Counted from the stretch's first letter, positions 48,401 to 63,400 are shown. The stretch is 64,000 nt of DNA from Anoplolepis gracilipes (GCF_047496725.1 NC_132971.1:12095501-12159500); one strand, 5' to 3'. Made by a program: numbers and translations. Notes: a model not told the origin generated them from the letters alone.

Positions 48401-51288
48401 ATAGTTTCTTCGTATGAATTCCTAAGTAGGCCATGCTATATCCTGGCGAGACAGAAGCTGACTATTGCGCGGCTGGTAGATACCAAGAGCTGTTTTGGAT
48501 TCGCGGCGAAGCCACGTAGGATATCGGGATGAGGTCGGAGGAATAAGGATGTCGGGGACGACAGAAGTAGATTCAGATGAGAAAAAGGTGGTGTTGCAAG
48601 CTTGGGAAGAAGGAAGGGGAGGGGGAGAGGAGGAACGAAAAGGACAAAGTCGTGTATGAGAAAAGACGCACTCGAGATCGCGTTTTGTATCGCGGCAAGA
48701 TAGCAAAGTTTTCCATCGGCGTGTACATACATACTTACCGCATTGGAAAATGAGAAAGAGGACAGGATGAGAAAAGAAAGGTCGTACGCTGAAGTGTAAG
48801 CGACGAGGATTGAAATAACGGAGTTAAGAAGAAATAGAAAGACAAAAAGAGAGCATCGGCATTTAAAGAATCGCGGAATGGTTGTATTTTATGAGGATTT
48901 TGAGATTTGAAAAACGAGAGAGCGTAAACACACGACGAAAACCAAGCTGAGAAAACGTTTCTGTATTATTACGAGGCTGCCAAATCGCGTCGGGTCCGAT
49001 ATTATGAAAATATCGCGGAGACTTGGTAGCTGCTGTTGCCGCTGTTTCTCGTTTGAGCGAGTAACAAGGCGTGAAATTACGAGTAGCATTATCTCAGAGT
49101 GCGATTGGCAGCGGATTCGCCCGGATTGTGGTGGTGCCCACTGGGGGAAAACTGCCGGGATAAAATAATAAATCTGTACGTTTATTTGGTCTAGAAATTT
49201 TCAGGCACAAACGCGACAATGAAAATTTTAATGACTTCCTGCGGATGCTCGCGTCTCCAAGTACTTGCCGGGTCTTGCGCCTCTATGGAGTGGGTCGTAA
49301 GGGGAGGAACCCAGGTTGGAAGGAACCCAGAGAGGAGCAGACTGCTCGCGAAGGGATGTCTCTTCACCCTTTCCTCCTCCTTCCTTGGAAATTATAATCG
49401 CGCCACTTACCGCGGCACGGCTCGCTCGTTTCTACGTTTCTCTTCTCGTCCCTTCTTCTTCTACCTCTCTTTCCTCTCCTTTACGCCCTCGCAGTCTGCT
49501 TTTGCAAGCCGTTGATTTCGTTTCGCGGTAATTGTGTTTACGGAACGACACGCGAGTTACAGGGCTTTGTAATTCCATGGAATTGTCGGCCCTTCGTCGT
49601 GCCGTCAGGAGAGATCAGAGCACATCCTCTCTCGTGAAATAGCATAGAGAGCGAATAGCCCGTATATTTTTCGGCTCGCTCGATGGATTTTGTACCGAGA
49701 TGTGCTTTCTAGTGGAAACGTAGTTTGCCGTTTTGATACGTGTTCGGGAATTGTTACGAGAAACTGCACCGAAGTGAAGACTCCCACGGGAAAGATATAA
49801 ACTTTTCGAGTCGCTTAAGGTTGTGGGGAATTAGCTTAGATTCCAACAAGATACGTATGTAAAACGAGAAACGCAAAGATACGAAAAAAAAAAAAAATAC
49901 AAAAAGGCGTATCCTTTTCGATAAGAATGTATGTTACACAAAGCAAAAAAAAAAAAAAAGAAAAAATTTTTTCGAACGCGTAAGAGATACGTTGTCCTGT
50001 TACGCAAAGTAAAAAATTATTTAGTTTCGCGAAAAGGAGTTGTACCTCTTTCTTTTTTTCGAGATCTCGTGCACGGTATATTAAAAATGCTCTTAAAGCG
50101 AAAGAGATGGTAATGCGCGCTGTAAATTACTTTTTGGCCCTAAGAGCTTTTTTTTTTTTTTTTGCGAAAAACATCGTGCCCGAAGTCGCGCACGTCTTCT
50201 CGCGTATACGCGCTCGGTTTCCGCTACCGTAAATAAATTCAAGTCGTCTCGATCTCCCGTGATCGATAAATCGAAACTACACGATACTTCACGGGTTGCA
50301 CAGGTTTAAAGGCATCGATGTTGTAAGTCTGCCCGTTTTCGGTCTGTCCGGACGCCTTTACAAATTTTATACGGAATAAAGAATGACGAAGGATGGCCGC
50401 GAGAAGGGGCGGAGCAGAGAGGGGAGGGGGTGTTTCAAAATCTACTCGGTCGCGTAATGGTACCCTTAATGGCATCGGGATTGAAATAAATATCCTAAAG
50501 TCGTTAAAGCCTCGTGGCAAACGACTCTATTTTACGTCTTCCAGCGTACTACATATCCAGGATCCGCCATATCATCCGGCTGAGATACGCAAAGATGTTA
50601 CTTTCTGTTACGACGCTTTATCAATAGCTCGTAACATAACGTGCTTCCATTTACGATCAATCGCGTTACCGCGTTACCATCGCCAAATTTACATTTCTAT
50701 ATGCAATTTATTCCCGTTACACTTATCGAGTCTGCGGTTGCTCGAAATCAACCCCAAACGTAATTTAGAATTACAGAATTACGATACGATCGGAGTTTGT
50801 TTTTACGCGCCATTGCGTTCGGCCCATGTTGTGTTTTCACCGTGTAAACCATGGTTGTCGACAGCCAGAGCGGAAATCCATTGCAATCTTGCTATGGTGA
50901 AACAGCTTCAACATATGATTCTGTCTCTCTCTCTCTCTCTCGTGCGCGCGCACGGACGGTGAAAACGTCTTACGTCAGAGTAAAGTAAATCTAATCTTGA
51001 TTCAGGCGCCATAAAAGCTAGCGCGACATCTCATTTTACGATACGCCGAGTACATATGGTACGTAGTCTACATACGAGAGCTAGAGTCGATATGCACGTC
51101 AACCCTAGTAATAAGACTAGTATTAAGTATGGCAGCGGTAATATCTGGTCGTGCGCGAGTTAGGTATAACGGCAGAATCCTTAATCGAGTGCTTCGATGA
51201 CGTGTACCCATCGACGGTACGTTAAAGGACCTGCCTCGGGGATCTCCAGTACCCTGGATCTCGGCTTGTGTCATTCGCAAAATGGCAG

Positions 51289-51330
<42 letters not shown>

Positions 51331-51460
51331 ACCACCGCTAAACCGTTATCGCGCGCGAGTAAAATAGATGGAAATCTACCAGTCACTTTAGCGCGGATAA
51401 GCAAAATGGAAGAGTCGGTTGTACATCTAGGACTGTTATCGTATTCCTAAGAGGCTCGTA
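48401..51460. other. GC-rich islands in the long non-coding region
   Basis: Alternating CpG-rich segments (about 48440-48800, 48950-49600, 50160-50520, 50930-51450), with poly-A/T tracts at 49886-49898, 49946-49960 and 50149-50163. Open frames occur on both strands but none is recognised or spliced consistently. Confidence 0.35.
51292..51326. repeat. (TA)n microsatellite
   Basis: Uninterrupted TA units. Confidence 0.95.
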
Positions 51461-51469
51461 ATAGGATAC

Positions 51470-54400
51470 CATGTCGTTTTAGAGACTTGAGATTTTGACA
51501 CGCGACACTCGTTTTCTCATACGTATAGTTCAGTAGGAATATCGATTTACCATCTGTTTTTACAAGCCTTTGCCTTTGTGAAGATGCTCTTGGATCAAAT
51601 TAAATTTGACTTTGATTATAATCATTAGTACGTTCTTATAAGACTGAAACAAAATATATTGTGTTTAATCAATTTCTTACTTGGACCATGCGAACAGTTA
51701 TCATGATTAAATTGCTGTATCACATATTATAATTTCGTAAGAGCGGCAAATTCGCTGTCATTATTGAATGATAATTTCCGATCACGCCCTTGGAAGTGAC
51801 GCCAGCATCTCGCTCGATGTCTCTCAGCACTCTACCACCGAGCAACCTCGAAATAGAGCATCAGCATCCATTAAGGTAGCTATTCTGTTGCTTGTTAGGG
51901 CGTATATGCGCAAGTGGTACGTCCAGTCAACTTCTACGTTAACGCACACGTTTGTGTCGAAAGTCGAAATGCATTTATGTCAACTATCTCTTTCTTGAAA
52001 CTCAATATTAATCTAGTTTTATCGCTTCTACTACTCTCACATATCTGATAGTGATAAAATTGAAGCTTAAAGATTTAAAAATCAAATATGCGTGCATAAA
52101 TCTCATTTATAAATAATAGATATGAAACGTAATAATAAACCGAGTCTAATATTACACATTAATTATCATTAAAATCGTCCAGACATTTAATAAAAATTAA
52201 TTTTTTTTAAATATTGTATTAATAATCATATTTACATTTGTATAATGATATAATAAAATACGTGCACGTAAATTATTCAGCTATTTAGTTTGATGAATGT
52301 CTGAAACTGTTAACTTCGCTCTTGCAAAGCATTGATTTTCGAACTAGACAGCTGTATCGGATAAATTCATATGATAACTAATGCAATTAGTGTACCGGAA
52401 GGAATAACACATGAATAAATTAATAGGCGATAATTGGAGAACGTTGTCACTGATTAGCCGTATTAATGATCGGTTGATGGAAGAAAATAAATAATTTCGT
52501 AATCGAGTGGGTTGTGTGTTGAAATGATTATGGGAAAGTCGCAACGTATATTGGTATCTACTAAACTCATGTAAATAAGCTGCAAATATTGACAATACGT
52601 GATGTTGTTATTCCCTGTTTCCCGAAAATCTATAGATGATAGCACTCTGGGTATGGAAATGATTCCAATTCGATATTATCAGCAATAATGCCTCCAACCC
52701 AAGCACGCTGTACTCAAAAATTAATATCCGTGCGAATTCATCGGCACACGCTCCGCATCGGAAAGTGAATGTAATCAAGCGTCCGATATAACGCGGTTAC
52801 AATCACACCTCTTTATTGTCTAATTAAAACCAAAACTCCCGTTGCCTCGCACGATTTGTATTTGCTGACTCGACATAGGTATAATTTTCGTTTGGATAAA
52901 AAAAGCTGGTAAGTATTATAAAAAGTTGAGTGGAAAAATGAAATTGTGCTGCGCTGTAAGTGAGAAACACAATTTAATTACGAAAATTTTCGCTCAAATT
53001 AGTTTACATACACCTACATTATAATATATGATTTCACTGGTTTATTTAATTTTACTTTAACGCGCAAATATATGCAGTTTAAATATAAAATACAAATACA
53101 ATAAATATTGCACGCTAAAGTTACGTATATTATTATAATATTATATTTTCATAATAAAGTGGTAATATGTGTATTTTAAAGCCGCGTTGAGAATAAAATA
53201 CTGCAAGTCTTATATATATTTGCATATAAAAATAAAACTTATTTATTCGATATGCCTTGTTGCATAAATACATCGTGCAATAAAAAAAAATAAGGATCAA
53301 TTTTTTTAAGAGGATAAGGATTATAGCTAGAGAAAAATTTTATTCGTTGAGAAATTGTAAACATGAGCAGTAGTGCCTATTGGTAAACACGAAAATTTCG
53401 ACACGGACGTGTCTCTTGTACAGAATCAATATCCTGAAGAGGGTAAAGCACCAGACAGAAACAAAATTTTGCGGTGGAATGGCTATTGGGAAAGGGCCAA
53501 TAAGACTCCTGTTGAATTTATTTGCCAAACACCTCGATATCGAGAGTTTCGTGTCGAATGTCAAATATAACTCGAATAGGCGAAAGTATCTTCCTTATTT
53601 CAGCTGTATATAGTACTACACACAGAAAGGTGTGTGGCAGTGGAGTTCAAGCAACCTGCGTTCTTTCTTGCCTCTTGCTTTGCTTTTTGTGTGACAGCTG
53701 AAACAACAGCATCAAAGTAACATATAATATAAAGTATTAAATTGTGCTTATATACAAACAATAAAAATTATTTCGCGTAAAAGCTAGACTTTTTATACAT
53801 TAAAATAATTTGTTTACATGTTATTTTGATGCATTTTTTTTATCTGTCACTTATCGATTGAACAGAAAGAGTACGCGAAATAAGAAGGCGTGTAAGGATG
53901 TTTTTTTCTTAGATTCTCCAAAGACATTAAATTAATATATACATATTTTTAAAATATACTGACGATTTTTTAACTTTGTATTTATAAAAAAAGTATGTTT
54001 CGTAAAATGATTAACGTAAAAGTATTAACGTATCGAAAAATATTAACGATAAAGCTGCGCAAGTCGTCGGGAAATAATTTTATTTCAATGAAATACATTT
54101 TTTATAGGTAAAAAGTTTGTACACCTATGTGCAGTCGAGCGACAATTCGCGCTGCCTCCAGAGGATACAGATTTCGGGGCGAGTGCTCGGGAGAAACTTC
54201 TTAAGAAAATACGTTCCGAGCAATCGGTATCGGAGTGCGAAGTCTAGTTCGAACTTTCGCGACTGCTCCACCTCGGTCGTCCGGCTAAGCAATCTTCTTG
54301 AAACTCTCTTGACTCCCTCGAGGAATCGCTATCCGAGTTGGTTCAGATGATAAACACAGGACTCTATGATAAGAAGCGTGGTGTATCCCCGCGATAATGA

Positions 54401-55858
54401 ATAATTGAGTATTCAGTATTACGTTTTGCATTACATAGAATCGTAGGAGAAGGGCTGAAGGAAAATTAATACTTTTAAAGAATGAGTTTCTTTATGAAAT
54501 AAAACAGTTTACGTTGAAGTACATAACACGATGCGATATCCGGTAGATACATATTTATGTAACACATCCATATAACTTTCAACTATGTGAAAATCATGAA
54601 AATAAAATTTCTTACGTCGCGCACATATAATAGTTGCGTTTTATTTTTTTTAATATATAAATTTTCCTTCTCGCATAAAAAATGTAAGAGCTTTTATTCC
54701 TTTAAAATAGTCTCCATTTTTTAATCGTTTGCGGCGAAAGTTCGGGAGATCGAAAAAAAACTTGAAGTTCAAATGTCGAGACGATTTATTGTTGTCTTTC
54801 CCTCTCTTTCGTCTTTCTTTCTCCTCGTTTTCTTCTCAGCTATTGTGATTCGTGTTGACTGTTGACTGGATAGTCGACAGGGTAAAATGGAACCAGTGCA
54901 ACGACGAGGCGAAATGAAAGCCCAGCACTGGAAGCCCCGACCGTGGTTGTGCATTAAGTTGAAATCCCCGTATTTGCTCAACGTGGAAAATCGTGGAAAA
55001 TCACTGGAAAATCCACATCGCCGAAAACAAAAACGGCTCACCATGTGCAAATAGAGGGGATTGCGTTGACTCATGTTCGCTTACAAAAAGTATGTGGATT
55101 GACTACAAAACGTTACACCGATCGCTGAACTCTTTAATTAAACCCATTGACAGTATCAAGTAAAACGTTTCGAGCATTATTGTTTTTCAAAGATATGAAT
55201 ATTTCGCATTTTTTACAGGTGTAAATATACACGAATTTTTTTATGCAAACAAGATTTCTTTTTTACGCTAAAAATTTTAGCCTTAAGAGAAAAAGCTGCT
55301 GATGAATAAAGAGGAAGAAATATAGGTTGCCCGCGTTGCTATTCTCCCAAACGATTCCAACTTGCGTGAATATCCGGCCTGAAAATGACGTTTTGCAAAA
55401 TCGACAGTTTTCTATCATGTGGGTTAACAAATCGTGAATAACCTGAAAATTCCGGAAGCCGTTAAAGCTAAATGAGGACGTGAGAAGGACGCGAGAGATA
55501 CACAAGAATGCAGATGATGCTGTATCGTGCGCGGCTCTGCAAATTATAATTAAATTTAAGTACGCAGGTAGTTACGTAGAAATGCATGTGAGATTTTGGA
55601 GCGGAAATTACTTCGTGACATTGCATGAGCTTGCGGCCTAGTATTTTATATAGTTACGTAAGTAACTACTCTTTTCTCCAACCGTACATACTTATTACAC
55701 ACGTATAATTTACTAATTGTAAGCTGTTTCATCTGCGATTGTTGTTAATCATTCATTTGTTATATAGAAATGATATCTACATAATATTATCATTTATGAT
55801 CTATTTTTTTATATTTATTAGAAAATGTATACATTTCTCGATTCAAAATCTAAATATA
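51470..55858. other. Non-coding stretch with no supported gene
   Basis: Moderately AT-rich, with short GC-richer parts near 51770-51990, 54120-54350 and 54850-55080. No exon, RNA gene or element boundary recognised. Confidence 0.5.
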
Positions 55859-56442
55859 GGGTAAACTCGGGTAAGATGGCCATAGTTTTTTAAAATGCAA
55901 AAAACATACTTTTATTTTTGTTATTTTTTAATAGTATGCGGGGTATTATCTTCACTGAACCTTAAATTACGTAATATTATCGAAATTAAAAGGAAAATAT
56001 TTAATAGAAATTTTATATTATCAAAATAGTACAACATAAGCATTCGCCATCTTATCTAAATTTTAAGAAAAAGATGATGACCATAGTGACGGAAAGATGG
56101 CCATAATATTTATAAAAAAATAGTGAAAACGAAAATAAAAATTATAGGTCAAGTAACAATTTACATATCTTTATAATATGTCTAATGTCGATTACGATAG
56201 CTTAACTGTAATTTATTTGACGTTACAACAGTTTTTAGTGAACAAATGAAAAAATTTGCAGGTAGTCAAAAGTAAAAATATGATATAAGCTTCACAATAT
56301 CGTTATTTCGAATAATGTATGCACATAAACTACTGTAAATATCGATCATTTTTGATAGTGACTAAAAAAGCGCACTATGTAACGATTATTGCGAAAATTA
56401 CAGCTTACAGCTTATGGCCATCATACATGGCCCAGTTTACCC
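55859..56442. mobile_element. TA-flanked non-autonomous DNA transposon, copy 2 (584 bp)
   Basis: Begins GGGTAAACTCGGGTAAGATG and ends GCCCAGTTTACCC, with TA on both sides. Same family and same orientation as 42667-43248; no ORF. Confidence 0.92.
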
Positions 56443-56739
56443 TAATTCTATATATTTATAATCGAACTATCTGTCATAGATAAATAGTCAGCGCAAGACT
56501 ATTTATCATGAATAGTCAACGCAAGAGACTTTACTATAATACAATATCGAGCCGATTCGCACGTACGTACACATTAATATCAGTTTCTCTCTTTAATTAT
56601 GCTTGTGATTATTATGCCTATTGGGTACAATGCGAAATAATCACGCGGAGCATTATAAATCACAGCAAAACCCAATATGTCCCATTCACGTTGGCCAAAT
56701 AGAATTATAATCTACTAATTGTCATCTTGTCGACGACCG

Positions 56740-58300
56740 AGGATTGCCGGCTGCGGGAAATTCATACCGCGCGATACAACGTTGAACCCCTTTTTCGGGT
56801 TCGCGCCGCGAATGCTGAGGTGACTAACAAAAGCAACGCGGGTCTCTGTAATAATTAGCCACTATACAAAATTAATGTACCGTGGGATGCCATGGAAAGG
56901 CAAACTTTCGAGCGTTCTAATACCGCGACGCGTCGCGCTAGCTGCCGAGCTCCATACAATTGCCTCGGCATGTTGTTGTTGCCGATCATTAATAAAGCTG
57001 TGGGTTGCTGCTTCTTATGCTGCCATCCGCAAACAGGCGACAGTTATACGCCGTATCGACTTACGAATTAATCTTTTAATATCTTATAGTGTTAACGAGG
57101 CCACTTTATCATTACGTCAAGGCTAACAGACAATTGCTTAGTAATAAACTGTAATTTCAATTTTACTTTTCTAGCAAAAAATGACAATATTCGATATAAT
57201 GAGGTTGGTAAAGTGATACGCTAATTAATCTCATAGTTTTTTTTATAATTCATTTCTCTATTTAAGAATTTAGAAAAGGAATGGCAGAACTAAAAAAGAA
57301 ATTCTCAAAGATTTTATTAATATAATTTATGATTTTTTTCTTTAATTGCTCATGTCCGTTTGAATCTATTTTATATCTATATTAAAACTTTAAATTATTT
57401 ATTATATCTTATTTAATTTAAATTGTTTTATTATTATTTACAGTTGCTTCCCCCAACATTCGATCATATCGATAAAATGTACGACATTTACGTCAAAGAA
57501 AATATTATCGGGGCGGCTTTTTGACACGCTTGTGTGCTAATTACAGCGTTAGCGGTCATTCGAAACCCGGGTCATTTTGAAGTACTGTAACCGGAGCGGG
57601 CGTAAGTAATTAAGTAACCGACCGGCGGAATGCGCGAATTGCGGAAACGCACGCTAAATTGGAGGCACGTTTAACGTGTGTTAGCACGAATACGAATCTC
57701 ATGTGCGCGGGATCTCGTTTCCGTGCGTGTGAACAGACCGGAGTTGTCTATGCCGGAAGCTCGTCCACGGTTGACGCGGTATTCCACCAATGGTAGGGTT
57801 AATATAATCATTTCTGAGTGGTGTGTCACTGCATGGGATACGTGTCGCGGCATGCATATAATTATTTTCCGCATCTCTCTGATTAACTCCGTGTCCTCTC
57901 CTTACGATCCATGCGGTGGAAACACGGGAGGCGACGTACGAAATGGAGGAGAATAGAAGGCAAGATCTGGAGAAGGATGGAGCACTTTCAGGTCGGGGAG
58001 CAGGCACATACATACATACATGTGGATACACGCACACACAGCGATCCCCGACGTGACCGACCTTGTAAGTACGCATGGCCGCGATCGACACGTAGGAAAT
58101 GAGTATTGACCGATCAATAATGGAGGGATCCGTTAAAATATTTAGTAACAATCCACTTCCGCAAGATTTCGTTAAATGGACTGAATTCGTAAACCCGATG
58201 AAAGGCTTCTCGTAAGAACGGGCTTTGTGACTCTTCGGGGCGCAACTTTTTCTATGCGTTGCGCTCTCCCGCACGTTCTTTCACGCTTTGCGATTTATAA
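56740..58300. other. GC-rich islands
   Basis: CpG-rich segments at about 56740-57130 and 57530-58290. Minus-strand open frames overlap plus-strand ones and none is recognised. Homeodomain-type TAATTA cores occur at the edges. Confidence 0.35.
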
Positions 58301-59559
58301 TGCCGAGTATATACCACGATAATACATTATGTATACACTTTACAATTTATTGTATTTTTCTCGTATTTACGTACACGCTTGTTCAGTTAACTAAACAGTA
58401 TAAGCATGATTAAAATACTTTAAAACGTATTTAAACCATACGTTCGATAAATGTGTAAAAAATATTATAAATACTTTGATGTAAAACATAATTGCAGATA
58501 AAATCTCAAGTTTTTTTTACAAACGCAATGTCAGAATTTTTAGAAGAGTGTCTGAATTTTCAGACATTTTTTGAACTTTCAGAAAAATTCTAATAATTAA
58601 GACAGATTGTCAAATTACTTTTATATACACTCAGATCTGAAAATTCAGACAATGTGTCAGAATTAATTCTTAAGCAATTTCTTGCAGCGATATATGAAAT
58701 CTTAGGGGAAAAAATACGCATTTAGTAAATATAAAAACAATTTGTAGATCTCTAATAAAATTTTATAAAATACAATTTACGGTGATACATATACAAGTTT
58801 TGCAAAACTTGTTTTTCTGTTCCTTTATTTACGTAGACGATTCAACTTTGCGCGGGCCAATTTTGTGCATATGCATACATTTTATAATTGGGTTTCTATG
58901 TACGCCGTTCATTGTCGTCGAAATAATTTCCCGCATGGGGACGCCATTACTTGGACCGTTGGTGTTTTGTGGGGTAAAAGTTGTTCTGGTTTCGGGATTA
59001 GTTTATAAAAGGCAGTCGAGTATCGTCTCTGTGAAGGCTGTTAACTATCGCAGGCTGTTGCCAGGCGAATACGCGAGGTCAAATTTAATTGTAGTTAACG
59101 ACTGAAAATTGGTGTTTGTATATACGCGCGAATTATTATTAACGCGATACCGAGTATAGCTGTGAGCGTAACTACGACTGCAATTCCTAATTCCGTGAGG
59201 CGGTCCGTGACATAAAGCACGACGCGAAAATGTAACAGCGAAATGTAATTATGTTACTAACATAATTATAGAGATATCTCGATACAATAGATCATACATT
59301 TAATTTTAGTAATATTGTTATATTTATTTTTCTAATTTCTCTTTATAGATCTTGCGCAAAATAACGTTCAGTACTAAAAATGTTTAATAATAATGAATTA
59401 CAATTAGTATATGTATTTTATGATAAAGATGAATTGTGTATATTTATTTATTTATTTATAAAATCTATTGTTATCTATATTTTTAATTTTTTTTTAAATA
59501 TATAATAGATTTATTATTTTTTTTTCTTACGATTAATACAGTACGAAAATTTTCAGTAG

Positions 59560-60600
59560 TAAAGTCAGGTTTTAGACAGTCGACTCGCGTGAGCGATTTA
59601 TTTTTGAAGAAACACGTCGTTTACTTTTTCTTGCACTGTCAAAAGAACGTTGCATTAGTTTCTACCTCTCTACCGAGAATAATATGATTACCCGATGATT
59701 TATCAAGCTACCGGGACTCTTGGAGAAAATCAATCGGCTGAAACTTAGCGGTAGACCCATGGTACGCATATATGGCAATCGATTCGCGTACGCGCGTGGT
59801 AAATTATAAACACAACACCAGTTGCATCCGACATAGTTGAAACTGTTGCAATTACTGCGGAACTTGTGCCCGACGAAAACGAGCCTCGTCAAATCTCCTC
59901 CCGCCAAACGCGCCGCGACGAGAATGTCGGCTGTCGCGGGGTAGTAGAACGTGTCTCGAGTAGCGGGCACAAGCAAGTATCGTGTATCACAGCGCGCGAC
60001 GTGCACGGGGGGAGGGGGGAGGGAGGAGAGAAACCTCTATATATATATATGGAGGGATGATAACGGTGACTATTATTAATCTACGTAGGAGCGCGGCAAT
60101 CAATTACCCTATCTTATGCCACCTCAACGTACAGCCGCCATGACCTCCGGCGCAAAACGGTAACGCCCGCAAGTCCGGAGGGCGCAGAACAATGTATACC
60201 TATACGCTAACGAGTTTCTAGGATCCCGAATATCGTACGGAGAATGTTTGGTATCACGTACACGCAAGCGTCGAGCTGAGGGTGTTTGAGAGCTTTACAC
60301 GCATGTGTAATATATACGTAATATATGTATACTGAAGCGCGACTTTGTTCGTTGGGTGTATGGTACTTTCATTCGCGAATACTACTTTTGCGTGTAGACG
60401 ACTCGCGTGTAAATGTCGACGTGTACTTCCAACAACCGGCCGCGGTTCAACAGGGTGACACCATTAAACTGTCCATGGTGGAGGAATAATATGCTGGGAA
60501 TGTGACGCCAAGATCATCAATTCACCGGACGAGGGGAGGAGAGACGCGGAATATAGGGATATTATCTAGTCGAACCACTTGAAAGAAGCCGAGCATATCG
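59560..60600. other. GC-rich island
   Basis: CpG-rich stretch, including the G-run at about 60008-60026 and a short AT tract at 60038-60051. No supported exon. Confidence 0.35.
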
Positions 60601-60811
60601 CGATGAAGCTAATATTATAAAGTAATACGAGACTCTCCAAGTGTAGCTTTAATGTTAGTCGTAAATACATAAGTAATATATAAGTAGAGGAAAAGCATTT
60701 TGAAACTTGGCGACAACTTAAAGAGTCTACTTTAACTATTGACGTTACAGTTAAGCAACATATTTACATTGTCAGGGTTATTTTAATGCTAATAATAATA
60801 ATAAATAATAT

Positions 60812-60828
60812 TATATATATATATATAT

Positions 60829-60868
<40 letters not shown>
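60812..60868. repeat. (TA)n microsatellite
   Basis: TA units interrupted once by TG, in an AT-rich context. Confidence 0.9.
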
Positions 60869-60872
<4 letters not shown>

Positions 60873-61472
60873 TATTATTCATTATATTAATATAATTATA
60901 AATATTATAAATTTATTATAAATATTATATTTAGTTTTTTACAAGACGCTGAAAACAACCACATATTGTCAAATGCAATGATTTACATTGTTTTAGATTC
61001 CAGCTGGTTTGCTTCAATTATTTTGTAAACTGTACACGCTTTTGTCGATGTTTCATGCAATGTTTATATTGAGTTTTGTGGTTATGCTATTTGTTAATAA
61101 TTACTTTTGTAATTATATAGGAATTATTTAGGAATTGTTAATCTAACTAAAAAAAGACTTTATAAAGATATATGAAATTTTAAAAAATAATGCATGTGAT
61201 AAGAACACGTTTTACACTTTGTTGAAGAATTTTATTAAAGTACTCATTACTTTTGAGAATTTCATTTACTTTATATAAAACTTTAATTATAAATAAATAA
61301 ATGTGTTTGTACAAGTCTGAAAATTTTCTCATTTAGAAGTAGACATAATTACCTATTAATTTTCCACAAACAAATGGTTGCAACGACAGTTTATAAAACG
61401 AATAAAATAAATCAGCCAGAATTTAAAACGAAATGTACAATTGTATTTCACAATGTGACAGATTACTAATTA

Positions 61473-61590
61473 ACGTTTTATGAAAAGACTAAACTCTGAC
61501 TAAAATTCTTAGCCAGATTGTAAAACACTATTAATCATGATTTAAAAATGTAGTCGCATTTTATGAAATGTCTATATTTGATTAAAAAAA
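61473..61590 (+). repeat. Second copy of the 36390-36490 repeat family
   Basis: Shares CTAAAATTCTTAGCCAGATTG followed by similar ATGATTTAAAAAT and GCATTTTATGAAATGTCT segments, in the order seen at 36381-36480. It appears to be a degraded partial copy. (The quoted core is at 61501-61521.). Confidence 0.7.
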
Positions 61591-61968
61591 TGAATTTTAA
61601 ATACAACAAGTATATAAATAATAAATAAATAAACATATATATATATATGTATATATGTATATATGTAAACGTGCGCGCGTTTATGGTTCTATTATAGTTC
61701 TGGAATGCAATTTTAATGCAGCGCCGTGTAATGCACTGTGGCGGGGGTTGCATTGCGAGGGCTGATGAGGGCATTTTCTTGGGATCGAATCGCGAATTTA
61801 ACGCGGCCGATTGAGCACTCCGTAGAACCGATCCTGCTAATCGGTGTGGACGTAAACGACTCTCGTTATCTCCCTTCAGTGCTTATCGATTTGGCGAATC
61901 GCACGAGCGGAATCCGTTTAGACGGCGCTATTTGTCAGCGGCAAATGAGGCGATTACACGCGCCAGCC

Positions 61969-61972
<4 letters not shown>

Positions 61973-61999
<27 letters not shown>
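61973..61999. repeat. (AT)n microsatellite
   Basis: Uninterrupted AT units at the end of a GC-rich island of about 61720-61970. Confidence 0.9.
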
Positions 62000-62559
62000 C
62001 CTGCGAGCGATATTTAATTAGAATCTGATCAGCACTGCCGTTGCACCATAGGTTCACAACGACAAACGAGAAGGCCGGAAATTAGGAGCACGAAATATCT
62101 GCGATTGACGGCATCCTCGATTTCTATTAGTCGTTGAGCCTTAATACTTATTAACATGAATCGAAACAGCAGACGCGCATTCGAATTGAAATAAACTATT
62201 AATTGCATGACTCGCGCATACAATTTATAATTTATAGGCACATTTACACTAAATTATGTGACTATATGGAGTATGATGCCTAGGCTAAGTAAGTTAACTA
62301 TGTAGCTTATAATCATCATATTCTATATAGCTAATTATGAATAATATATTCTCTTCATTATTAACTTGATGCAGTAATTATTCGCATGGCAAAATATTCA
62401 CATGATATTAGGGGAACGACGAAAATAATACGGTGATTTAATTATTTAATTACTATAAAAAGTAATTTTACCATTTTATAGAGTATATAAAAGAAAAGTC
62501 GAAAATATAATAATAAAATATTTTTATAAATACACAATGGATGAAAAGTCTTCCGAGTC

Positions 62560-63400
62560 TCTCACGTAATAGATTCACGCGAAAGGGCTCTCACTCTCAT
62601 GGCTGAAAAAAACACATTTTACGGCGAGTGTCATTTCAGTGCACTCCGCCGCGATATAAAAATGTTCCCTGGCGCGTTTTGAAGCTGTCCGTCGCAGTCC
62701 TGCCGCGCTTCGAGACTATAAAAATTTAGGCTGTCCTCTATCTTTTGGATAAAAATGCTTTTTGTCAAATAATCGCTTTACATGTTTATCATCATTTCAC
62801 TTTTGTCTGTGTCATTATCGCTCCGACTTAATTTTTTATCTTCCCTTTGTTGAAACATTGCTTTCTTTATTTCCACTTCGCGACTTTGCGATAATTAAAA
62901 TTCTATTTTATTTGTATTTTTAATAATTACTAATCTACGCGCGTCCTATTCTTGAGGGCGTATGATACAAAGGGAGACTCAATTCGTCCTGAATAAATTC
63001 GCCGAGCTGGATTCAATGGAAGCGCCGGCAATATCGCGCGGAAAGAACGATTCATATCGAATTTAAGGCCGATTTTCCAGAGAGTCAGCGGATAATCCGA
63101 CTGGGAGACCGAGACGCCATGCTCGAGGGTGAGAACGGGCAAGATGAATATTCCATGCTAAATTCGCGGTAGAATCGCGGGAAAGAAATCCGACGACGAG
63201 GGAGAAGAGAGAAAGCAGGAGGAGACGGCGAGTCTCGTGACCCTTTTCCGCGGGAGATTTACCACTTGTTTCGGAACTTCCTCGTCGCCGAAAGAAAGAA
63301 TTTAGCTCTCGTTTAAGAACTTCGCTCCCCTCGGTACCTCGTTTAGTATCCGCGATCGTGTCGACACGCTCGTCCAACAAATTTGCGCATCGATATTTAT
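62560..63400. other. GC-rich islands near the end of the window
   Basis: CpG-rich segments at about 62560-62720 and 62935-63390. No supported exon on either strand. Confidence 0.35.

Noticed and set aside
50393..50962. 189-residue open frame on the plus strand.
   Set aside because: No recognised domain; it ends in a CT repeat and shows no splice sites that would connect it to a gene.
57699..58274. Minus-strand 191-residue frame.
   Set aside because: Composition-driven, unrecognised, overlapped by plus-strand frames in the same island.
58782..59105. Hydrophobic 107-residue frame that looks like membrane-receptor fragments.
   Set aside because: No ATG context, splice sites or motif of an insect chemoreceptor could be seen.
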